From Todiramphus chloris collaris (Eukaryota; Chordata; Aves; Coraciiformes; Alcedinidae): a stretch of DNA of 64,000 nucleotides. The translations under genes and the position numbers were made by a program. This document shows positions 57,401 through 64,000 of this stretch, piece after piece. The notes under the pieces are model-generated. The model was given only the letters and a program-made list of their open reading frames with translations. It did no database searches and had not been told where the DNA came from. Each line of letters begins with the position of its first letter. The first letter of the stretch is position 1. Where the stretch lies: NCBI GenBank assembly GCA_025345505.1, contig JANVCC010000270.1, positions 2,276,269 through 2,340,268 of the forward strand, written 5' to 3'.

Positions 57401-60400
57401 CATTCTTTATTAGAATAATGGCTGCATTCATTATTAGAATAATGAAAGTCAAGGATAAATTAATTTCCAAGGACTCTTCTTTTCAAGTAGAGAACCAGCC
57501 TTTACACAATCCCCATCTGGTGGATGTCTCTTTGGATGTTTTGTAGCTATGCTACAAGGACAGACACGTTTTGACTGTGAAATTTCTTTTCTCATCTCAG
57601 AATTGAGCAGTACTATGAAGCTATTTTAGCTTTGTGGAACCAGCTGTACATCAACATGAAGAGCCTGGTGTCTTGGCACTACTGCATGATTGACATTGAG
57701 AAAATCAGAGCAATGACTATTGCCAAGGTAAGACTCCAGGTGACCTTATCTGTAGACCCAGGGACATCTGTGACTTGACCTCTTCTGTCCCAAACAGTGC
57801 TTTCTGTGTCTTGTGCAGATACGTGTTGTGCAAAACCATGGGCTTTCATTTTGCTGGGTGGCACAAAGAGTTGTATACAGAATATATTCGGGAGGTGATT
57901 CTGCCACTTTCCTCTGCTCTGATGAGACCACCACCGTTGCAGTGCTGGGGCCAGCCCTGGAGAGACAGGGACCTGGTGGAGCAGGGCCAGAGGAGCCCCA
58001 GCAGTGCTGGGAGGGCTGGAACCCCTCTGCTGGGAGCCAGGCTGGGAGAGCTGGGGGGGTTCAGCCTGCAGAGGAGAAGGCTCCCCAAGGGGAGACCTTC
58101 TGGGGGCCTTGCAGCACTTCCAGGGGCCTGGCAGAAAGATGGGGACAGACTTTTGAGCAGGAACAGGACAAGGGGTGATGGTTTAAAGTAAAAGAGGGAG
58201 ATTCAGACTGGAGAGGAGGGAGAGATTGTTGGTGCTGAGGGTGGGGAGAGCCTGTGCCAGGCTGCCCAGAGAGGTGGTGGCTGCCCCATCCCTGGCACCA
58301 TTTCAGGGGAGGTTGCCCGGGGCTCTGATCACCCTGCTCTAGTTGGGGCTGTCCCTGCTCCCTGCAGGGGGGTTGGACTGGATGACCTTTCAAGGTCCCT
58401 TCTAACCGAAACCAATCTATGGTTCTAAGTTGTTGTTTTGTTAAAGGAGAAGCAATTTTTTTTTTCCTATTGAAATGTGATACAGATTAAACAGGAAGAT
58501 GAGCTAAGGGGATTTATTCCATACCTACTGTACTTGTTCCCACTACATAAGGGCATGGATAGACAGAGTAAGAGGTAGAATTTCCAGCTGTTCTGAAGTT
58601 ATGAATAGATTAGCTCGAAGGGCACTGTTAGCACCATACTCTTAGAGGCAGCTCAGGTAGGTTCTATTCTAAAATGCAATTACATTGGGGTTCTTTATAT
58701 AGGTGCATTAGTTTGTTCTTGGTGCCTAACTAAACCTTCCTCGATTGCTTCTCTTTTAAAAATTCTCTTCCTCCTCATTTCAGCTGAAGACAATGCGTAA
58801 GGAAGACTACCAAAAAATAATAACTGACCTGGAGATCCATTATCAAGAATTCCTCAGGAACAGCCAAGGCTCGGAGATGTTTGGCGACGAAGACAAACGG
58901 AAGATCCAGACTCAGTTCACTGATGCTCAGAAGCACTACCAAACCTTGATTATACAACTGCCCAATCAACCCCGGCAGCCACAAACAGGTTTGTCTTCCT
59001 CCTGGTTTTTGTAGAGATCAGACTGCTTGGGTTTCTTTGTTCAGGAGGTGGGGGTAGTGCTTTCTTTTAATGTGAAAATGTTCTCATAAGCATATGAATG
59101 GAAACACGTTCAAGAATTGTGCTGCTGTCTCCCAACATATTGAAACTACAGGGAAGAGTATGTTTTGTTCTTCCTTCCTTTGGTGCAAATCAGGGGACAG
59201 TCTTCCAAAGTTCATGGGGAAAGTGAGAGGAATTTAGTCCATCTGATACATTTTCAGTTATTAGGAGGCAAAATCTCCCTGCTGCGTTTGAGGAAGCAAG
59301 TTAGCCTTTTTGTGAAGGAGAGAATTCATTCACTTCTACAGATCAATTCTGTGCTCAGGGTGCTTGGGCGTTACGTTGGCTTTCTATATGTAGGTGCTGA
59401 GTTCTCTGGCAGCTGACATTTACCCATTTCACTTTACAGTGGTCCCAACTGAGGTCTGTCCTGTGGGTTCCTCGAACACCATTGTCATTAATGAGAGAAA
59501 CCGAGAACTTGAGAAGCAGGAGGCCTGGCTGCTGATGGAGCTTCAGAAACTTCGGCGTCAGATTGAAGCTTCTGAGATTCGGATGGTTCAAAGAGCTCCA
59601 CTTACAGTGGATCAAGGAGCTGTGCATGACTTTTCAGTCAGAATAAAGGATTTAGAGGTAACTGTGGGTATTTTTCTTTGAGCATCTCAAGCTCAGTACG
59701 ACTCTGCCCTGCAGACCATACTGCAGATGTTTCTGATCAGCTGGGAAAGTGTCTACACACCCTGTCCAGAAAATCCTCAGTGGGATGCTAACCATGATGA
59801 TTTGGATTGGAGTTTAGCTCCTAAGTAGAAAAAGTTGATTCCTGGATTCTACAAGTCAAAGTCTGTCGGGCACAGAATACAGAAAGCTGGATGTCAAGTG
59901 GGAGTGAGCTTGTGTTAAGCCTCCCACTTGACCACCTACTTCTGAAGTGCTGTCTGTGGGATGCAGAGTGGATACAAGAGGCTTACAGACTCCCCCTCTC
60001 CCAGTTCTTAAGATTTGAAGGAGACTGGAGAGAGAAGATGAGTAAATAAAGAGAACAGGTTCAGCTTGTGAGACATTCCCCTGTGGCAATGAGGTGGCAA
60101 AGGTCTGAAGAACAGGAGGGCCTTGGCACATCTGCTGAGAGCAGTAAAGCCCTTGGCTTTCAACAGAGATGAGTTTTGTAGTGGATGAGATGCTCAAAAA
60201 GAGGTATTACCTGTTGTGGACTGTGCAGAAAAGAAACCACCCAGTGTTACCTTGAGGAAAGCAAGCTCAGGCACTGCTTCAGTCCTCAGTCAAGCTGGTT
60301 AGCGAACAGCAGACTCTGGGTAGGGAAACCAGTTGTGTATGTGCTGTAGAATGATCCTTCAGCCACCAAAAATGTGTAAACTGGGCATTCTCTTTCCTTA

Positions 60401-63347
60401 GGGTGTGCAGAATGACTCACAGATAATGGCTGAAACCCTCAATAAGCATAAGGACTTGCTGCCAAACTTCAGAGGCTGTGAAAAGTATGTGTACTTGCAG
60501 TCAGAGATAAATGCCCTGTTCCAAAAACTGGAAAATATTAATGGTGTTTCTGCTGGCTACTTAGACAGGTAAGAAAATTGAGGTTGCAGCAATAAATCAT
60601 TTACTTTCTTCCATAATTCTTAGTCTAGAACCTTGCCTTTTATTGCTAGTAGTGTAAAATTACACATTCTTTCCTACAAATGAGGTAGAAACAGACATGT
60701 ACCTGAATTTCTTCTCTTTTCTGGAAGACTTGAAAAAAAGGTGAGAATTGTGATTATCACTGAAATTTCTTCTGTGTTGTCTGTTCTCTTTAAGTAATGA
60801 TCTGCAATTAATTGGAAATATCACCTTTTCTGCCCCAGTCCATGATGGGCTTGTCTTGTATTATTTATTATAGCTTGAATGCACTGAGGTGTCTGCTTCA
60901 GATTATTCTACAAACAGAAGATGTGATCAGAGTTTTTGAAGTCAGACTGTCTGAAGAGGAGACTGTTCCTTTGGATCTGGATAAAGTGGAGGCTTATCGG
61001 GCTTGTCTGAAGGTGAGAGGCCAAGACCCAAGGACACAGGAAAGCAAAAATTGTAGCTGCCAGCACTGGTCTGTTGAGCTGGGTGAAACCCTTCTGAAGC
61101 CACAGGAGATGGAGATGCTGATCCTGTCATAGGCTTGATTCCTTGCAAGTGCAGGAATCTTTTTTACTTTGATAAAATTTTCTAGTCAGTTCTTTCTAGA
61201 AACAAGCAAGGCAGGCTCTTCCTTTTTTTTATATTTTTTTTTTTGCTGACTGTTCTCCATAGTTCTGAGAAACTGAAACGTTAGCTACAGATTATGATAG
61301 CAGAGGGCTTTGGTTTAGCAAATCATTTGAGTCTAACTTTAAACAGATTCTCAAGTCAAACTCTGTTTACCAGAGTAGATGTTGCATTTGAAATGTGTCC
61401 AGCTGACATCAGTGTCTGTACCTCACTGAATTAGAAACAAAATCTTTAGACCCCAACACATTGTGCCTGCTGTGGATGGTTAAATTTGAGTAGCCTCCCA
61501 AGAATAAAACGGATGACAGTGTTGTGTTCTTTCTCCAGAAAATGAAAGCAGACTTAAACATGAAGAAGTCGCTACTGAATGCCCTGGAAAATGAGCTGCA
61601 GAAAACACTTCAGATTCACTCCCAGTCTTGCCAGTCATATACCCTATATGACATGGACATTGGGAAGTTCTGTGACAAAGTCACCCAGCTCATGGACCGC
61701 TGGCAGAGAGCTGATAAGCAGATAGATAACAGGTTTGCTCCTATTTCCAAATGCCTTCTTCCTTATTGCTACTAAGATCATCTTAACAGTGAGTCTAAAA
61801 ACTGATGTGCGCTAATCGTCACTTCCAGAGAACAAATCATGACTTCAGGGCAAGAAGACCAGAGCAACTGTGAATAGGCTGAACATACTTTAAAAGGGAT
61901 TGTGTAAAACCAAGCAGGAAAATGTAGTTATTTATGTAAATGTATAATCTAGGTGCTAAGGAGTTGTTATAATTATATATTTTTATTTTTAATTCTTGCT
62001 AATGTTCTTGGATGAATTACTTCCAGTCAGCATTTTCCCCCTCAAAGCAGCTATGCTTGTTCCTGAATACCCTTGTGGAGCTTTTTGGGGCGTGTTTTGG
62101 TTTCTTTTGTTTTTACTTCGGGCCAAAATCTAGTGCTGTTAATAAAAATTGACTGGTTTCTGGTTGTTCTGGCAAAAATTGAGAACAAGAGTTTTGAAGT
62201 CAGTGAGCGTGATTCTTATCACTTGATGCTTCTCACTTGATTCTTCTCACTTTCCCACCCCTTGCTGAGTTGACAGAAAGTGCCAACCTCTGTGTATTGC
62301 AGAGTTACTCAAGTGAGGCTCTAAAGCCCTGTGTTGGGTGGTGAGTAACCAGGACAATTCTCATTTACTTGGTTGGGTTGGTTTTTGTGTTCAGAATCTC
62401 CTTTTAGAGCTTCCTGTAGTTGTACCTATTTTATTACTGTGTCTTATTTCTGAAAAAATATTTAAAGAGAGAGAAAAACCTTTCCATTTTGACAGTTTTA
62501 CCTGTTTTTTTTCTAGGTCATGGGATTTAGAAAGGCAGATCAAACAGCTGAAAACTTACCGAGACCTCTACCAGGCTCTGTGCAAATGGATCTGCGACGC
62601 CAAGCGCAGGCAGGAGTCTATCGAGTCCACAAAGCTGTGTGATTGCAACACCATCATGAGATACCTGCATGATCAGAAGGTACACAGTGCCAGAATCAGT
62701 TATCTTTAATTATCTCTGTTTCAGTGTGGTTTGCTATTCAGAAAACACCAGTATCAACGCAGTCTGCAGTACAGTGGGCTGGTTTGAATTACAGAGTATG
62801 CAAGCTACCAACAAACACCACATGTGTGGAAGGCAGGAGAGAGGAAATATGACCCTCATTACTTTCTGTCAGCACTGCCACAGATTATGGACAAGACTGT
62901 TTTGGGCTCCTGCAGGATCACTGACACTTTTCTACATCGGGTTTGAATTAGTTTGAGGGATTGTGTGATGGTGCAACTTCCGGGACAAATTATAACACAA
63001 ATCAAAAGCAAGGAAATACATCAAAGCTGAAGGAGCCCTCCCTCCCCACCTCTGGGGGTTGTTCAGTTGCTGGGTGTTCTTTCTGAGAACAACCTCCTCA
63101 CACACAGAGAGCTTGCCATTGTTAAAACCACACGGCTGCAGGTCACTTCAGGCCTCAGCTCCTGGGGTTGCAGTGGTCTCATACTGGTGGAGGCAGCGTG
63201 TACAGGAGGAAATACTGGTAAATCTTGAGGGAGTGCTTCACAGCTCCCTTCTTTTCTTGGCAGAACCTGCACAGCGAAATCTGTGGGAAGCGAGACAAAG
63301 TTGAGGAGCTTCTCAAGCATGCAGATCAGTGCTCGGCTGCAATTAAG
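36285..63347 (+). CDS. DSP: Desmoplakin, N-terminal 965 residues (first 20 coding exons)
   Basis: Desmoplakin links desmosomal plakoglobin/plakophilin to intermediate filaments in epithelia and heart. Twenty exons join in frame to 965 codons. Residues 1-85 are a Gly/Tyr-rich head; from about residue 86 ([13 protein letters not shown]) the helical plakin domain of spectrin-like repeats follows, with an SH3 insert at about 482-533 ([16 protein letters not shown]) and the signature [16 protein letters not shown] near 295-310. The start at 36285 is chosen because it sits in a GCCGCCATG context and opens with the family's [16 protein letters not shown]; an in-frame ATG at 36198 would add 29 low-complexity residues and is judged 5'UTR. 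The join is 36285-36478, 44777-44879, 46751-46899, 47240-47414, 50820-50948, 51806-51856, 52845-53006, 53903-54007, 55120-55215, 55478-55603, 56455-56607, 57035-57189, 57601-57727, 58784-58988, 59440-59657, 60402-60568, 60874-61012, 61539-61732, 62517-62679, 63264-63347. The gene continues past the window. Confidence 0.97.
39236..39485 (+). repeat. CR1 LINE 3' end (plus)
   Basis: 'aggttcgacatcaggaagaatctcttcccc', 'ggcacaggttgcccagagaggtggtgg' and the tail 'attccatgattccatgacc'. In DSP intron 1. Confidence 0.93.
43705..43848 (+). repeat. CR1 LINE 3' end (plus), older type
   Basis: 'tcaccatccttggacgtgtttaggagtcatgtagatgaggttcttagggacatg' and 'ggttggacttgatgatcttcaagatcttttccaacc' with tail 'attccacgattct'. 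Differs from the other subfamilies in the window. Confidence 0.88.
43961..44037 (+). repeat. CR1 LINE 3' tail (plus)
   Basis: 'ggcagtgctgggtcaacagctggacttgg' and 'ggtcttttccaacccaaatgactctctga'; a short tail copy about 110 bases after the previous one. Confidence 0.83.
44777..44879 (+). CDS. DSP: DSP exon 2
   Basis: Acceptor CCAG at 44773-44776; encodes [20 protein letters not shown] and on to LIVQP; donor GTGAGT. Confidence 0.94.
44880..46750 (+). other. DSP: DSP intron 2
   Basis: 1.9 kb; one CR1 copy at 45221-45470, otherwise unique sequence with nothing recognised. Confidence 0.6.
45221..45470 (+). repeat. CR1 LINE 3' end (plus)
   Basis: 'tggcctcaagttgccccaggggaggtttaggttgg' through 'ggtctcttccaaccaaaatgattctatgatt', with a complete tail. 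Confidence 0.93.
46751..46899 (+). CDS. DSP: DSP exon 3
   Basis: Begins [20 protein letters not shown] and ends in QPCDMYQK plus a split Arg codon. Acceptor TTTTAG, donor GTATTG. Confidence 0.95.
47240..47414 (+). CDS. DSP: DSP exon 4
   Basis: [20 protein letters not shown] and on to LNWMRQQK; contains a Ser/Gly linker [10 protein letters not shown]. Donor GTAAAT. Confidence 0.95.
47719..47756. repeat. (TTCC)n microsatellite
   Basis: About nine TTCC units, ending exactly where the CR1 copy begins. Confidence 0.95.
47757..48176 (+). repeat. CR1 LINE 3' region (plus)
   Basis: From 'gggagggctggaacccctctgctggg' to 'ccaacccaaaccagtctgtgattct'. Closely similar to 58010-58428 and to the inverse of 25350-25760, apart from a small change at 47913-47935. 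Confidence 0.94.
49200..49492 (+). repeat. CR1 LINE with internal deletion (plus)
   Basis: The 5' part (49200-49400) matches the inverse of 25800-26045, then jumps at about 49400 directly to the 3' end 'gattggactagatgtcctttaaagg'. Roughly 350 bases present in the other long copies are missing. Confidence 0.87.
50687..50728. repeat. Perfect 21-bp tandem duplication
   Basis: AAGTTTTACTCTACTGCATA plus G occurs twice head to tail at 50687-50707 and 50708-50728, about 90 bases before the exon 5 acceptor. Confidence 0.96.
50820..50948 (+). CDS. DSP: DSP exon 5
   Basis: 43 whole codons, [20 protein letters not shown] to KVKTDL, a spectrin-repeat helix. Donor GTAATT. Confidence 0.95.
51806..51856 (+). 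CDS. DSP: DSP exon 6, 51 bases
   Basis: 17 whole codons, [17 protein letters not shown]; acceptor TTCAG, donor GTGAGC. Easily missed because it is so short. Confidence 0.94.
52599..52702. repeat. Diverged 52-bp tandem duplication
   Basis: 52599-52650 and 52651-52702 align with an exact offset of 52; both contain CTGTCCATTGCCA and TCTATAAA, with about a dozen substitutions between them. Confidence 0.88.
52845..53006 (+). CDS. DSP: DSP exon 7, plakin signature
   Basis: 54 whole codons, [20 protein letters not shown], then [20 protein letters not shown] to EAFS. Donor GTAAGA. Confidence 0.96.
53007..55119 (+). other. DSP: DSP introns 7 and 8
   Basis: Unique sequence with an A run near 54654-54667; no repeat or RNA gene recognised. 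Confidence 0.5.
53903..54007 (+). CDS. DSP: DSP exon 8
   Basis: 35 whole codons, [20 protein letters not shown] to SDKIE; donor GTGAGT. Confidence 0.95.
55120..55215 (+). CDS. DSP: DSP exon 9
   Basis: 32 whole codons, [20 protein letters not shown] to AAYFQ; very conserved. Donor GTGAGG. Confidence 0.95.
55478..55603 (+). CDS. DSP: DSP exon 10
   Basis: 42 whole codons, [20 protein letters not shown] to QIKELE; donor GTACTG. Confidence 0.95.
55604..56454 (+). other. DSP: DSP intron 10
   Basis: Unique AT-rich sequence; nothing recognised. Confidence 0.5.
56455..56607 (+). CDS. DSP: DSP exon 11
   Basis: 51 whole codons, [20 protein letters not shown] to DYKQDL, leading into the SH3 insert; donor GTATGG. 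Confidence 0.95.
57035..57189 (+). CDS. DSP: DSP exon 12, SH3 insert
   Basis: [20 protein letters not shown], then [20 protein letters not shown]. This is the SH3-like fold inside spectrin repeat 5 of the plakin domain. Donor GTGAGT after two bases of a Lys codon. Confidence 0.96.
57601..57727 (+). CDS. DSP: DSP exon 13
   Basis: [20 protein letters not shown] to MTIAK; acceptor CTCAG at 57596-57600, donor GTAAGA. Confidence 0.95.
57940..58428 (+). repeat. CR1 LINE 3' region (plus)
   Basis: 'gcagtgctggggccagccctggagagacaggg' through 'ggttggactggatgacctttcaaggtcccttc' to 'ctatggttct'. In DSP intron 13; a close relative of 47757-48176 in the same orientation. Confidence 0.94.
58784..58988 (+). 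CDS. DSP: DSP exon 14
   Basis: [20 protein letters not shown] and on to [11 protein letters not shown]; donor GTTTGT in phase 1. Confidence 0.95.
59440..59657 (+). CDS. DSP: DSP exon 15, variable loop
   Basis: [20 protein letters not shown], then [16 protein letters not shown] and on to IKDLE. The first 25 residues are a linker that differs strongly from the human one; the helix after it is conserved. Donor GTAACT. Confidence 0.93.
59658..60401 (+). other. DSP: DSP intron 15
   Basis: Unique sequence; nothing recognised. Confidence 0.5.
60402..60568 (+). CDS. DSP: DSP exon 16
   Basis: [20 protein letters not shown] and on to [12 protein letters not shown] plus two bases of a split Ser codon; donor GTAAGA. 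Confidence 0.94.
60874..61012 (+). CDS. DSP: DSP exon 17
   Basis: [20 protein letters not shown] to [11 protein letters not shown]; acceptor TATAG at 60869-60873, donor GTGAGA. Confidence 0.94.
61539..61732 (+). CDS. DSP: DSP exon 18
   Basis: [20 protein letters not shown] and on to DKQIDN plus two bases of Arg; donor GTTTGC. Confidence 0.94.
61733..62516 (+). other. DSP: DSP intron 18
   Basis: AT-rich; a 14-bp motif (GATTCTTATCACTT-like) is repeated three times at 62211-62253. Nothing else recognised. Confidence 0.55.
62517..62679 (+). CDS. DSP: DSP exon 19
   Basis: [20 protein letters not shown] and on to [11 protein letters not shown]; donor GTACAC. Confidence 0.95.
63264..63347 (+). 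CDS. DSP: DSP exon 20, last in window
   Basis: 28 whole codons, [20 protein letters not shown] to SAAIK; acceptor GGCAG, donor GTACTT. The next exon (expected to begin DYELQ) is not reached before 64000. Confidence 0.94.
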
Positions 63348-64000
63348 GTACTTGGATTTCAGCATTTTTATGGGGTGTGGGTTTTCATGGTCAGGCGCAT
63401 CCCATTGTCCCTGCTCTGCTGGCAGGTGACGTGTTGGCTCCCTGGTGTGTATACACTCAGGAACTGCCGAGGTGAAACACTTGTATGTACAAAATATAAT
63501 GAAAACAGTTTATGTCCTTGCCACCAAAAGATTACAGGATGATGTGGGAGATACCAGTGAGAGCAGCTTTTTGGGAGCATCAAAACCCCCATCTTGCCAC
63601 ACCAAGTTTCCCAGTTCATGTGTTAAAAAAATAAGGGAGTAGAGAACAGATTGGTAGCTTAGGAATTAGGTCTGCTTAGGATCTGGTCTAGGAGGCAAGA
63701 CAAATGCCAATTAGCAGGAGGAATGGTGGCAGTAGCCGTGAAAACCAAGAAGATACACAGGGAATGGTTTTGTGGCCTTTGGGGTTTTAACTCACTCTCA
63801 TATCCATGATTTCTCCAGCTTAGTCTTCCCTTTTGTGACAAAGATCTTGCTTTATATGTGACATGGCATATGCGATATGAAAGAGATGCAGCATTTTGGT
63901 TGATAACAGTACCTAGACAGCTTCTCCCACTTTTTTTTGTCTTTGGGTAGCCTTCAACTAGCAGAAACAAGTATCTTTCCTTTTTTTGTAAGTGTTTTTT
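63348..64000 (+). other. DSP: DSP intron 20, truncated by window end
   Basis: No acceptor leading into the expected DYELQ exon is found before 64000. Confidence 0.6.

Noticed and set aside
1..64000. tRNA, rRNA, snRNA genes or CRISPR arrays
   Set aside because: No tRNA-like internal promoter/cloverleaf pattern, rRNA core or spaced direct-repeat array was seen by eye; a tRNAscan/Rfam run would settle small RNAs.

Overview
The window is vertebrate nuclear DNA and almost certainly from a bird. It has split genes with GT/AG introns and more than twenty CR1 LINE 3'-end fragments with the bird-type tail (repeats of ATTCTRTG). It also has one solo LTR, a CpG-island promoter, and two protein-coding genes whose order and orientation match the RIOK1-DSP neighbourhood on human 6p24. 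The species cannot be fixed from the sequence alone.

Layout. (1) Bases 1-8060 hold the last 13 coding exons of RIOK1 (+ strand), the atypical RIO-family kinase of 40S ribosome maturation, followed by a short 3'UTR with an AATAAA signal. (2) Bases 8060-35700 are about 28 kb of intergenic DNA. I see no convincing gene there, only many CR1 fragments in both orientations, one solo LTR (33365-33716, minus orientation) with a perfect 6-bp target-site duplication, a 26-bp minisatellite, and several AT-rich or AP-1-containing blocks that could be regulatory. (3) Bases 35700-36600 are a CpG island with two G-rich tandem arrays, forming the promoter, 5'UTR and first coding exon of DSP (desmoplakin). 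(4) Bases 36285-63347 hold the first 20 coding exons of DSP (+ strand), encoding 965 residues of the desmosomal plakin head including the SH3 insert. The window ends inside the next intron, so the rest of the plakin domain, the rod and the plakin-repeat tail lie downstream.

The two genes are functionally unrelated (ribosome biogenesis; cell-cell adhesion) and are simply neighbours. Every exon was placed by reading frame, codon phase and GT/AG junctions; all 33 exons join in frame without a break. No bacterial-type operon, CRISPR array, tRNA or rRNA gene was found, and I do not see a previously undescribed biological system. The items most worth a second look are the solo LTR with its matching duplication, the G-rich arrays in the DSP promoter, and similar direct CR1 copies in DSP introns 4 and 13 that flank nine exons.
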